A stretch of DNA of 64,000 nucleotides from Spirodela intermedia (lineage: Eukaryota; Streptophyta; Magnoliopsida; Alismatales; Araceae), in the NCBI GenBank assembly GCA_902729315.2, contig LR746274.1:8016537-8080536 (forward strand). The letters run 5' to 3'. Below the pieces are notes generated by a model. That model was not told where the DNA came from and did no database searches. It was given only the letters and a program-made list of their open reading frames with translations. Shown piece after piece: positions 10,144-21,783 of the stretch. Both the position numbers and the translations under genes were made by a program. Position 1 is the first letter of the stretch. The number at the start of each line of letters is the position of its first letter.

Positions 10144-13100
10144 ATGGATCCTCAGGTTCTGGATAGCATAATCAGCCGGTTGGTGGCCACCGAGGGCAAT
10201 TGGCCCACGGAAGAAAATCCTCTTTCGGAGGCAGAGATTCGGCTGCTGTGTCTGGTGTCGAAGGATATTTTTCTAGAGCAGCCCAATCTTTTGGAGCTCG
10301 AAGCCCCCATCAAAATATGCGGTAAGGGTTACTATTTCGTGGTGATATATATGTTCTACCGGCCTTGCGTTTTGGTTGTTTCTGAGTAGGAGGAAAAATA
10401 GCGGAGAAGCTGAGGGAGCCGATCGTTTTCTTCGTGTTGTGTGGCCTCGCGGTGTCGAATTTTCTGAATTTCTTTTCGGCTGTTGCTTTATCTAAACCTT
10501 TTCTTTTCCATAGCCAGCCAGTTCCTTCTCTCATCAGACGGGCTACTGCTTCAGATCTTCTGTTAGGCATTTTTTTCTCTTTTTCGGTTCAACTGCTAGA
10601 ACAGAGCTGAAAGACTGGTGGCCGAAACTAACTGATTGACCAGAATACGTTCTTTCCAGTCCTCAAAATAATGAGCCGTTTACTTATTGTATCTCATTCT
10701 CCCCCCTAACCGTTCCATTTTTTTCTAATTAGCGAGTTCAATCTTGCGCAGGAGATATTCACGGACAGTATTCTGATCTTTTGAGACTTTTTGAGTACTG
10801 CGGGTTTCCCCCAGAAAGTAATTATCTATTTCTTGGAAATTATGTTGATTATGGGAGGCGAAGTATGGAGACGATGTGTCTTCTTCTGGCTTACAAGATT
10901 AAGTATCCCGTCAATTTCTTTCTTCTGCGAGGTAATCATGAATCTGCATCCGTCAATCGTATATATGGTTTCTACGACGAGTGTAAGAGAAGATTCAATG
11001 TGAGGCTATGGAAAATCTCGATTGACTGCTTTAACTGCCTACCTGTGGCAGCTCTTGTCGATGGCAAAATATTCTGTGTGCATGGTGGTATTTCTCCAGA
11101 TCTGAAGAACTTGGATCAGATACGAAATTTGGCACGCCCCACCGATGTTCCTGATGCCGGATTGCTGTGTGATCTCCTTTGGTCCGATCCCAGTAGAGAT
11201 GTCCAAGGATGGGGCATTCATGATAGTGGTTTTTCATACAGATTCGGTGCTGACATTGTGTCGGAGTTTCTTGAGAAGAACGACCTTGACCTTATCTGTC
11301 GTGCTCATCAGGTTGCAAATAGCCATGCAATCCCTTAATGTCAAACCCCCATATTGCCCACCTGTTGGTTAATTCGCTGTTGCTTTCTCTAGGTTGTGGA
11401 GGATGGATATGAGTTTTTTGGCGGCAGGCTGCTCGTGACAGTATTTTCGGCGCCTTGTTGGCATCGTGACTTCGACAATGCAGGCGCGATAATGAGCCTA
11501 GATGATAATTTCATGTACTCATTCCAAATACTTAGGCCTGCTGAAAGGGTAACAAAGTTCTTTGGAAGCAGACCAATGTATGAGGTATGATCTTGGTATT
11601 ATTGCATAGAACATCGATTTGATACGAAGATAACATGTGCTCATTATTTTGTCATGGCAAATAACCCAGTAACTAGTGTACCCTTTTTTAAAAAAAAAAA
11701 AATAATCAGAAATATTTTAAGCACATTTTAGAATGTTCGAAGCCAGTAAGTAATCTAGTCTCTTTGTGATCTTTAGAAAACCCAAGTCAGATCCGAGTAG
11801 ATGCATATTTTCTAATCCGTATCTTAAAAGATGTATAACTCGGTGATGGGGAATGAAGTCAACTGTCATGTCTCATACAGAAGAAGATGGATGCTCAAGT
11901 TCTGGATAGCTTAATCAGCCGGCTGGTGGGCACCAAGCGCAATCCGCCCACGAAAAAAGTGCATCTTTCAGAGGAGGAGATTCAGCAGCTATGTCTCGAG
12001 TCAAGGGAAATATTTCTAATGGAGCCCAATCTTTTGGAGCTCAGAGCCCCCATCAAAATATGCGGTAAAGCTTACTTTTTTCCTAGAGACATATGCTGAG
12101 AATTGAACCGCTTTTTCGTGATCTTATTTTGCTAAAGATGGACACCTTTGGCTCCTCGGATGCTTGTCATGCCCCAAGGACAGCTCACCATGGATATGAT
12201 AGCACCAAACACCCTGTGACTTGATCACGATGCTCGCTATGTCCCAGGGCCGCAGAGAGTATCCTTCTACTCGGAGATCTCCATAGTGCCGAGCTCTGAT
12301 GCAAAGGCAGAGGCGGAAGGCCTCGCCGAACAAAGATACTCGACAGAGGAAGAAACCCTCGCCGGACAAAGATACTCGGCAAAGGAAGAAACCCTCGCCG
12401 GACAAGGATACTCATCAGAGAAAGAAACCCTCGCTGGAAGCGTACTCGACAGAGGCGGAATGCCTCACTGGACAGGTATTCGGCAAAGGCAAAAGCCCTC
12501 GCCGCAAAGGTACTCGGCAGAGGCTGAAGGCCTCGCCGGAGAAAGAGGGGTTTGAAACCCAACCTGTAACTTGTCTGCCGCCAGAAGCTAGTGATGGTGA
12601 CAAGGAACGCCAGGCAGAACCTACACCAAACAGAGGGGACACCAGCAGATAGAGGACAGAGAGAAGAGAAGGGCGGAAACTGCCTTAATTCCCCATTCAA
12701 CCATTACACCCCATAATATCAGTAGAGAAAACCAAGTCACTTTTCCAAAAACACCATCAGCTAATGACACTATTTTCCTACAACCTAGAACTTACAACAC
12801 CTGTCTCGATGCCCAATTTTCTGAATTTCCTTTTGGTCTGTAGTTTTTTAAACGAAAACCACTTCTTTTCCAGAGTCGGTTCTTTCTGTCATCAGATGGC
12901 CGATTGCTTCAGGTCTCTGGTTGTCCTTCTTCTGCTAGAAGGGACAACCAATTGATCAGAACTTCTTCATATATTTTCAAACATAATGATATTTTCTTTC
13001 GGGTCCTCAAAATAATGAGCTGTTTATTTATCGTATCTCATTCTCTCCCCGAACCTTTCCATATTTTTATAATTAATGAGTTCAATCCTGCGCAGGAGGT

Positions 13101-14518
13101 ATTCACGGACAGTATTCTGATCTTTTGAGACTTTTTGAGCTCGGCGGGTTTCCCACAGAAAGTAATTATCTATTTCTTGGAAATTATTTTGATTATGGGA
13201 GGCAAAATATGGAGACGATGTGTCTTCTTCTGGCTTACAAGATTAAGTACCCCGACAATTTCTTTCTTCTGCTGGCTGATCATAGCTGGCCATCACTTTG
13301 GGAAGTCTTCTCTCGGAATCTATGGGAAGCCTTCACAGGCTGCTTTAAGTGCCTCCCTGTGGCAGCTCTTGTCAATGAGAAAATATTCTGTGTGCACGGC
13401 GGTCTTTCTCCAGAACTGGAGAATTTCGATCAAATACGAAATCTGCCACGCCCTGCTTTTATTCGTTATGAAGGATTGCTGTGTGATCTTCTTCGGTCTG
13501 TTCCAAGGGAAGATATTCCAGGTTGGGTCTCGAAGGATCAAGGTTATTCATACACATTCGGTCCTGACATTATGTCACAGTTTCTCCAGAAGCATGACCT
13601 TGAGATTATCTGTCGCGCTCATCAGGTTCAGAATCACCATGCAATCCCTTATCCCAAGGTTGTAAAGGATGGGTATGAGTTAGTTGCCCACGGGCAACTC
13701 GTCACGATATTTTCAGCGCCTAGTTATATTGACCAGTTCGACAGTGCAGGCGCGATAATGAGCATAGATGAGAATTTGATGTACTCATTTCAAATATTAA
13801 AGCGGTCCACAAAGAGATCAAATTTCTTTCGAACTAAGCCAATGTATAAGGTATGATCTACAATTATTGCATAGAACAGAGTCACGCTGGTGGAATTTTT
13901 CAGTGGTAGTTATTACTGCACAAATGGGTTAATATAGAATCAGTAAGAACACCTAGATGCTGACAATGATCATTGTCAATGGATTTCATGACCCCTCCGA
14001 ATGTTTCTGCTACATACTGCTCATGAGCTTTAAAACGGGCTGGTTACTAATTTCATCTGAATCTTCTTGCAACTCAACACAGTATACTTTTGGCGTGAAG
14101 AGCGGGCTGCGTCGGCCAATGTATGGACCAAGTTCCTCACAACCACTCCGCCATCTCAGGTAAACATACTTTTTATAGAAAATTTAATTATTTTCATACA
14201 TATAACTCCAAGAGTGAGATACCTTTGCTCACCCAGTGCTCCAAATTTTTTGCTTCTCTTCCATGCCTTTCTCTGCTTTCCTTTAACTCCTATATATCAC
14301 CACGAATCGACCCTTCTCTTGGTTGTTCACTCTCTAGGAATGAGCAGGAGGACTTCACGACGGCCCTCGACCTAGATACTCTCTCAATCCAATCTTCGGC
14401 AACAATGGATTCGAGCTTCCAGTCTGTCGAAGACGACGATGTGACATCGGACCGGGATACATGGAGTCCGACCGTGTTTGAGGAGGTGGATGAGATCATT
14501 TCATGGCGGTACTTATAA
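10144..14518 (+). CDS. PP1-like protein predicted with two phosphatase domains (array copy 1)
   Basis: Predicted exons: 10144-10321, 10752-11311, 11393-11584, 11881-12064, 13096-13850, 14083-14159 and 14338-14518 (708 aa). Exon 3 ends in phase 0, and the acceptor at 11879-11880 opens AAG-AAG-ATG in frame, fusing two PP1 domains. Domain 1 (about residues 1-310): [30 protein letters not shown]. Relative to PP1, Asp92 is Asn, Arg96 is Tyr, Arg221 is Ser and Tyr272 is Trp. Domain 2: GGIHGQ, GNYFDYG and LADH, so Asp64 is Gly, Asp92 Asn, Arg96 Tyr and Asn124 Asp, with about ten residues missing after LADH. The C-tail ends DEIISWRYL. The second domain has no leader of its own; the bases before it are intron-3-like. 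The alternative is two genes, the first stopping at 11590 by read-through of the donor (GTA TGA) and the second starting at 11887. Probably a pseudophosphatase. Confidence 0.65.
12120..12720. repeat. Inserted sequence with ~36-bp minisatellite in intron 4
   Basis: Within intron 4 (12065-13095), about four degenerate units of roughly 30-36 bp run from about 12300 to 12545, each built on a ggatactcggcaaaggaag / accctcgccgg core. Because the unit length is near a multiple of three, long frames stay open on both strands. They encode repetitive peptides and are not called as genes. A near-identical block lies at 24637-25235; the middle array copy lost it by deletion. Confidence 0.7.
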
Positions 14519-15119
14519 GTACTGACACCATTCTTAGATGGTTGAAGAATATGATCTTGTCTAAGCCTCCTATTTATTAGCGCACGTAATGTTAGTGTCA
14601 AACTTCATGATCCTAGTTTGCTAGATATTTCAGATGTGAAGGCATTTAATTTCTTTACATTACGATATAATTTTCATGTTGAATGCCCATAAAGCTTGCT
14701 TGTGATCTTCAAACCCTAGTTGGTTGCTTATTCAACGGAAGACATTTGCTCTTGGCAGGGTTAGTTGATAAAACCCTTTTTGGCCGTCAGAGGGAATGAT
14801 TCCACCAATATAGAAAACACATCCGTTTCTTCCTTTCTCACCCCACAGATTCTCTAGGATAAATCTGCCGATCTGCCGATATGCACCTGTCGCTCTGTGC
14901 TGCGTCCTACCAGCGGCTGGCCCTCGCGCAACACTGGCGGAGTCCACTGCCTGCGTCGTGCACGTCTGCGCGCCGTTCATGCGCAGCCGCACATGTTATG
15001 GCATGCCACTGTGCTCGTAGCATGCCCGATGCCTGCCGTGCAGCCATCGCGTGCCAATCGTGCGCACGCATGTGTGCGTGACTCTGATTTTTTCACATAT
15101 CCCAACTCAGGTGGGCTAT

Positions 15120-15325
15120 TAGATCTGCTCTTACTGTAGAACCAATATGGAGTGTCAAACTAGAGGACATTATCGACGTCCAACAAAGCTCCGTTGACAT
15201 GGAGGTACTGATCAAGTGGAAAGATTTACTAGAATACATAATACCTAGGGGACTGCCCGCAACGTCTAGCAATAGTTTTTCGCATTTCACCTTGAGGACA
15301 AAGTGAGATTTTGAAGTGGGTCACA
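15120..15325 (+). mobile_element. Ty3/gypsy integrase C-terminal remnant, copy 2
   Basis: Same remnant as at 8990-9190. Here the closing frame at 15286-15315 reads FHLEDKVRF followed by a stop, the characteristic end of many plant gypsy polyproteins. The upstream VLIKWKDLLEY part is in another frame, so the fragment is frameshifted. It was carried along by the array duplication rather than inserted independently, because its flanks match copy 1. Confidence 0.6.
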
Positions 15326-15592
15326 TCCGAATTGTACCTGAAGAGTACTTGAACCATTGCCACAAGGAATTACCAAACGGGAGACAAGAGCGCCTATTTT
15401 GAAAGATCAAAGAGAGACTTTTCTAAAGAGGAGTCAGGCTGACTTCTAACCTAATTCCAAAGTGGAATTAGGAGACTCAACATCTCGAATAGGTCTGTCT
15501 CAGAAGGGGTCAGAGATCCATCTCGCCACTCCTGCCTAATATGTCTCTCTTGATCCTTAGTTGTCATTAGTGGAAGTTCTCTTTTTCCATGA

Positions 15593-16043
15593 TCTCCTTG
15601 TCCAACCACTTCAAGGAAAGGATCCCCATCAAGACATGGTCATTTCCGTTTTTGACATCTTCTTTGTATGCATCTCAATTGCAATGAAGTCTGCTAAGCT
15701 CAAGCTTCCCTCTAATATGTTTCCCTTTCAACCCCTCTCCCTCATTCTTGTGGAAATCTAATACTATGTATTCATCAATTATCCGTTGCGCTACATTCCC
15801 CATACCTGATTGGTTGCATGTCACCGAGAAATTCAACTCATATCATTCAAGAACAATGCACTTTTGAAGTATGATGATTCATTATCAGTTTTTCCTCAAG
15901 TGGTCTAGTCATTTTTTTGAAATGTTCATAGTTCGCTTGACATTCCAAACTGAAAGGCGTTTGATTCTTGTACATGAGGATACAATTTTCATGTTAAATA
16001 CATGTGAAAGTTGGCTTATGGGCGGCAGTATGGCCCACAGAGA
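15593..16043 (+). pseudogene. Fragment of complex I subunit gene, copy 2
   Basis: Carried in array unit 2; nearly identical to 9460-9910. The exon-like part ends at 15704 with CTCAAG followed by CT instead of the GT donor. It is part of the duplicated unit and has no independent coding value. Confidence 0.75.
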
Positions 16044-16276
16044 CTAATGAGCCACGCTGGGGGTTAGGAAGTCAACATCCAGGACGAATCTGCAGCTCTC
16101 ACGCGTCAGCGCGTCAGCGGAGCTCTTCTTCGTCTGCCCTTCCCTCCGACGTCCTCCCCGACGAGGCTTCTGAGTGGAAGTAGCGACTCCTTCTTCCTTA
16201 TTCTCTTTTCTGACTATCGTGTTTCAAAGAAATTTCTCCGCTTTTGCCCTTGGTTCAGATAGTCTGCAGGTCGAAG

Positions 16277-19200
16277 ATGGATCCTCAGGTTCTGGATACC
16301 ATAATCAGCCGGTTGGTGGCCACCGAGGGCAATCGGCCCACGGAAGAAAATCCTCTTTCGGAGGCAGAGATTCGGCTGCTGTGTCTGGTGTCGAAGGATA
16401 TTTTTCTAGAGCAGCCCAATCTTTTGGAGCTCAAAGCCCCCGTCAAAATATGCGGTAAGGGTTACTATTTCGTGGTGATATATATGTTCTACCGGCCTTG
16501 CGTTTTGGTTGTTTCTGAGTAGGAGGAAAAATAGCGGAGAAGCTGAGGGAGCCGATCGGTTTCTTCGTTTTTTGTGGCCTCGCGATGTCGAATTTTCTGA
16601 ATTTCTTTTCGGCTGTTGCTTTATCTAGACCTTTTCTTTTCCATAGCCAGCCAGTTCCTTCTCTCATCAGACGGGCTACTGCTTCAGATCTTCTGTTAGG
16701 CATTTTTTTCTCTTTTTCGGTTCAACTGCTAGAATAGAGCTGAAAGACTGGTGGCCGAAACTAACTGATTGACCAGAATACGTTCTTTCCAGTCCTCAAA
16801 ATAATGAGCCGTTTACTTATTGTATCTCATTCTCCCCCCTAACCGTTCCATTTTTTTCTAATTAGCGGGTTCAATCTTGCGCAGGAGATATTCACGGACA
16901 GTATTCTGATCTTTTGAGACTTTTTGAGCTCGGCGGGTTTCCCCCAGAAAGTAATTATCTATTTCTTGGAAATTATGTTGATTATGGGAGGCGAAATATG
17001 GAGACGATGTGTCTTCTTCTGGCTTACAAGATTAAGTATCCCGACAATTTCTTTCTTCTGCGGGGTAATCATGAATCTGCATCCATGAATCGTATATATG
17101 GTTTCTACGACGAGTGTAAGAGAAGATTCAATGTGAGGCTATGGAAAATCTCGATTGACTGCTTTAACTGCCTACCTGTGGCAGCTCTTGTCGATGGCAA
17201 AATATTCTTTGTGCATGGTGGTATTTCTCCAGATCTGAAGAACTTGGATCAGATACGAAATTTGGCACGCCCCACCGATGTTCCTGATGCCGGATTGCTG
17301 TCTGATCTCCTTTGGTCCGATCCCAGTAGAGATGTCCAAGGATGGGGCATCAATGATCGTGGTTTTTCGTACACATTCGGTGCTGACATTGTGTCGGAGT
17401 TTCTTGAGAAGAACAACCTGTGGCAGCTCTTGTCAATGAGAAAATATTCTGTGTGCACGGCGGTCTTTCTCCAGAACTGGAGAATTTCGATCAAATACGA
17501 AATCTGCCACGCCCTGCTTTTATTCGTTATGAACGATTGCTGTGTGATCTTCTTCGGTCCGTTCCAAGGGAAGATATTCCAGGTTGGGTCTCGAAGGATC
17601 AAGGTTATTCATACACATTCGGTCCTGAGATTATGTCACAGTTTCTCCAGAAGCATGACCTTGAGATTATCTGTTGCGCTCATCAGGTTCAGAATCACCA
17701 TGCAATCCCTTATCCCAAGGTTGTAAAGGATGGGTATGAGTTAGTTGCCCACGGGCAACTCATCACGATATTTTCAGCGCCTAGTTATATTGACCAGTTC
17801 GACAGTGCAGGCGCGATAATGAGCATAGATGAGAATTTGATGTACTCATTTCAAATATTAAAGCGGTCCATAAAGAGATCAAATTTCTTTCGAACTAAGC
17901 CAATGTATCAGGTATGATCTACTATTATTGCATAGAACAGAGTCACATTGGTGGAGTTTTTCAATGGTAGTTATTACTGCACAAATGGGTTAATATAGAA
18001 TCAGTAAGAAAACTGATAAGTCTTTATTATCATGAGTTAATAATTAGTAAATAATATATTTTTAGCCTTAAATCATGATAAATAGACTTATATTTGTGTT
18101 AAAGTGTAAAAAGTGGTTTTCAGTTGATTAACGTGAATTTGTGGGTAATTATGTGATTTTATACGATTTTTACAATCTTACTTTTGAGATAAATAAAGAA
18201 CAAGAAATAAAAATAAAAATATTACAAAATGGGGGACCCGCTGGCCAGCCAGGCCTGCAAGTAGATCGGAAGTGCAATCGGGGAGTAATCGCAAGCAAGG
18301 GCTCAAGCGGCTTGGAACGATAGGGGCACGTGTGTGCCACTCCCCTTCCACGTCACTAGTGGCCAGCTGGCTATGGGGCAAGGAGTGGTCGTACATGCGA
18401 GAGAAGGGATTTTAGAAAGCTAACATTACTATATATTCGCCTGAAAAATCGGTGCACAACTAATGTGGGACTAAACCCACGTCACACCTCTCTTAGAAAA
18501 GGTGGGCAACTAGTGCAGGTTCAAATCCTCCTAGTGTCAAAATTCATATATTTTTATCTAATTATCATGACTTTCCTGCAGATCGCCGGTGAAAGATTAA
18601 GCGACGAGAATCACTGGATCATCAGCAAAAATCTCATCAACACGATTTGCGGAGTATTGCTACTAAAATTGTTGAATGATTCACGATAAAAGGATTGCGA
18701 ATCCATCGAGTAAATCATCTTTGATTGATCGACGAACAAGCTGCCGTCAGGAAGAGGACGATCCGTCGAGAGACGAGTCGCCACCTGTTGAGAGCGTACG
18801 AGATGCGATGAAGAGCCTCCTTTTGCTACGCAGACCTAAGGATGAAGCTCCCTGACACGCACCCCACCTCCATCCAGCTCTTCTCCATTGGGCAACAGCC
18901 ACCGAAGAGCTGCAAAGTCGCCATTTTTCCGCTCTGTCGAGTGACAGCCACCGGAGACGACTCGATGACCCATTTCATTAATCTCTAGACTTCGCAAGGA
19001 GATCTAGAGATTGCCTACATCATCTTTGTCTAAGGAGAGCCTTTAAGGATGTGGACACTACATGACGATCCTCTCGAACGCTCAGGATTCCAGTGAAACA
19101 TTGACGCATCGCCGTCGCGACGCCACAACTCTGTTTTTCTTCTTTCAACTTATTTTATGCTTCATTTAGTGATAGTTTTTGTGATTTTAATTTACAAAAA

Positions 19201-20204
19201 TATACTTTCTTCTATTACAATTCTTCTGACTTCTACAGATCTTAATTTGATCAATTAAATCGTCGGTAATCGCTAACGTAGGAATCGCCGAGGGGAACTC
19301 TATTTTCGCCCGAATTGCATTCGTCGGGCGCTCATGTCATCCCGATGTCCGCACCCTTATTTTCCTTTTTCGTGAATTTTAAATATATTTCCTTTTCATT
19401 TACTAGTATAAAAATCATAAAAAATCATATTCATTGAAGTTTTTTTGAATAATTACCAGATATTATATTACATCCCTATGATTGACCTAGAAAATTACTG
19501 CTATTTTTGGAACTTTTATTGAATTATAATTGATATATTTATTTATACATACTTCTAAATATCTAAAAATTCGTATTTTCTAGTTTTATAAATTTTAGAT
19601 TTACATGATTTCATATACAACGACTAAGTCACGTCAAACACCTAAATCCTGACAATGATCATTGTCAATGGATTTCATGACCCCTCCGAATGTTTCTGCT
19701 ACATATTGCTCATGAGCTTTAAAACGGGCTGGTTACTAATTTCATCTGAATCTTCTTGCAACTCAACACAGTATACTTTTGGCGTGAAGAGCGGGCTGCG
19801 TCGGCCAATGTATGGACCAAGTTCCTCACAACCACTCCGCCATCTCAGGTAAACATACTTTTTATAGAAAATTTAATTATTTTCATACATATAACCCCAA
19901 GAGTGAGATACCTTTGCTCACCCAGTGCTCCAAATTTTTTGCTTCTCTTCCATGCCTTTCTCTGCTTTCCTTTAACTCCTACATTCATGGAATCGACCCT
20001 TCTCTTGGTTGTTCACTCTCTAGGAATGAGCAGGAGGACTTCACGACGGCCCTCGACCTAGATACTCTCTCAATCCAATCTTCGGCGACAATGGATTCGA
20101 GCTTCCAGTCTGTCGAAGACGACGATGTGACATTGGACTGGGGTACATGGAGTCCGACCGTGTTTGAGGAGGTGGATGAGATCCCTTCACGGCGGTACTT
20201 ATAA
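16277..20204 (+). pseudogene. Chimeric, frameshifted PP1-like copy interrupted by a solo LTR
   Basis: Exon 1 (16277-16454) and the start of exon 2 (from 16885) match domain 1 of the two-domain gene, with [19 protein letters not shown] and NDRG (Arg221 kept). At about 17415-17420 the sequence jumps from domain-1 exon 2 into the middle of domain-2 exon 2, removing about 2.07 kb relative to the other copies. The join is out of frame: the first frame then runs through unrelated codons to a stop at 17726, while the true frame resumes at 17420 and runs to 17911. The tail exons are intact at 19772-19848 and 20024-20204 (ending DEIPSRRYL). The intron before them holds a 1623-bp LTR. A full phosphatase protein is not expected. 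Confidence 0.8.
18014..19636. mobile_element. Solo LTR (gypsy-like) with 5-bp target duplication
   Basis: The insert begins TGATAAGTC and ends GTCACGTCA, so it has TG...CA termini. It is flanked by AAAAC (18009-18013) and AACAC (19637-19641); the empty paralogues at about 13940 and 26460 read AACAC once at this site, which proves the boundaries and a 5-bp duplication with one later change. It is 1623 bp long with no coding domain, so I read it as a solo LTR. Diverged relatives of the same LTR occur at about 21585-21783 and 28400-29690. Confidence 0.8.
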
Positions 20205-20989
20205 GTACTGACACCATTCTTAGATGGTTGAAGAATATGATCTTGTCTAGGCCTCCTATTTATTAATGCAAGTGGAACCACTGCTAGGATTAAATAAATC
20301 CATAGTTTTTCATTTTTTTGGATGAGAAGGCATCAAAAAAAATTCTGTATAAAGTTTTTGGTATGCCAACATCTCGTAATATGATAATATTATGAATATT
20401 ATCTTCATTATTTGTGCATATCCAGAATATGTGAATTTATTTATAGAAGATACATATCTTTTTTCCTTTTTAGGTACATAGATGTTTTTCTTGTATTTTA
20501 GTGACTTTTCTTAATATAACAAATTATGATATTTATAGGGACATTTAAGATAGTTTCCTCTAGCTCCCGATGAACCCATCATTGGTCAATGATTCTGCAC
20601 GAATCCACTTGGTTTTTGGTCCAAGCATTTGACCTTTGGTTCTAATTAAGTGCATTCAAATTATCCCAGTCAATTAAAAGTATTAGCATAATCACACTAC
20701 TTTGTGTTATGAAGCTAGTACGTATTGAGTTATATTTAACTCAGCGTTAATTAAGACATCTTCACAGTGTGGTTTTTTTTTTTGAGCTGTTGACATTAGT
20801 GGGGTGTATATTATTGATTAATTTTTGAAAGGAAGGTCAAAAGGAATTGTTGAGGAAGCTCATTTTCTCATATTTATCTCCTAATAAGTATGTAATTATT
20901 TCTTTTACAGAATTTAAAGAGTGAGAACTAAAAATTGTATATTGCTTAAATAGTTTCCTATGATGTGACATGACTTTGCTCAAAGATAA

Positions 20990-21560
20990 TAAATACTGCT
21001 ACTATTCGGCCACCAAAGGGTGGACGTGAATGCTTGTACAGGGTTGGAGACTACATTTCTTCTATGGTTGAATTGCTTCAGATATCATACCTAGAGAATT
21101 GAAAACCAGATGCAGAGCGAGAAAGCATGAGATCCAAACTTATTTATTTAGTTGACTGCATTGGAAATAATTTTGATAGAAAGCATCTTGATCAAGTGTG
21201 TGGTGTTCTAGGAGATGGCATTTGAGTTGAAAGATAATCTCTGGAAACCTTGGATGCTTACTACTCATGGAGAAAGACTATGACGCTAGTACTCTGCATG
21301 AACACATTTGAGAGAGTGATAATATCATTCAGCCTTCATCCCCATTGCATGTGATGATTTATTCTATAATAGTAGATCTTCATGGGCCAAGGATGGCTGC
21401 ATTTTACACATTTGTATGTCCATTTGGATATTATTTTTTTTACTCAATTTTATCACCGTCATGAAAAGTGTCGCATGCATCATCCTTTGACAATTTCATT
21501 TTTTTCCTATCTCACATGCATAAGTTGACAAAATCCAATCAATAGGCTTTTTCTATCTAT
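20990..21560 (+). repeat. Segment homologous to the complex I gene intron (copy in unit 2)
   Basis: Closely tracks 32615-33190 of the intact complex I gene intron, sharing for example the caccaaagggtggacgtgaa stretch and the ttctaggagatggc stretch. A near-identical copy lies at 27815-28395. It follows directly after the PP1 3' flank, so the ancestral order PP1 gene then complex I gene is preserved in part. Confidence 0.75.
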
Positions 21561-21584
21561 TTTTATGAGTAAATGATATGTTAA

Positions 21585-21783
21585 TGATATGATGCATGCA
21601 TTAACTCATGTTAAATAACTTTATATTTCTCTTAAATTAAAAAAAAAAGTTTTTACGTGACTAATGTGAATTTATGATTAATTAAATGATTTTTATATTC
21701 ACATTTTTAATTTAAAATGAATAAATAAATAAAGTATATTAAAATTGGAAGGAACTTACTGGCCAACTGGCACTTGGCAGTTG
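21585..21783. mobile_element. Truncated LTR related to the 18014 solo LTR
   Basis: Shares landmarks with the 5' part of the 18014-19636 LTR (start near TGATATGATGCATGC, then the acgtgactaatgtgaattta stretch and the taaataaa..ggaaggaactt..ctggcca tract). It stops at about 21783, where array unit 3 begins with the tcaaagagggactc stretch. This marks a recombination breakpoint. Confidence 0.6.

Larger units (their letters stand above)
8463..14592 (+). repeat. Tandem array unit 1 (complex I fragment + gypsy remnant + two-domain PP1 gene)
   Basis: This unit of about 6.13 kb is repeated from about 14598 onward (offset 6133 at the phosphatase start codon) and, without its first 0.8 kb, from 21784 (offset 12512). 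Internal order: a piece of complex I intron (8463-8640), a GC-rich module (8690-8950), a Ty3/gypsy integrase-end remnant (about 8990-9190), the complex I exon 1 end with adjoining intron (9460-9910), a conserved leader, and the two-domain PP1-like gene. The boundary at about 14585 falls in a short taatgttagtg-like stretch found at both partners. Confidence 0.75.
14598..21783 (+). repeat. Tandem array unit 2
   Basis: This is the second unit, aligned to unit 1 from 8465 onward with offset 6133. It carries the complex I intron piece, GC-rich module (14825-15081), gypsy remnant (15120-15325), complex I exon fragment (15593-16043), a chimeric PP1-like pseudogene with an LTR insertion, a PP1 3' flank, a second complex I intron segment (about 20990-21560) and an LTR-related stub that ends abruptly at about 21783. 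Confidence 0.7.

Noticed and set aside
12185-12700. 171-codon minus-strand frame and overlapping plus-strand frames
   Set aside because: They are produced by the ~36-bp minisatellite in intron 4 of the two-domain gene. The translations are repetitive and the near-identical copy at 24698-25228 has different frame lengths.
18460-18545. tRNA-like B box (ggttcaaatcc) inside the solo LTR
   Set aside because: No A box at the right distance and no cloverleaf could be drawn, so no tRNA or SINE is called.
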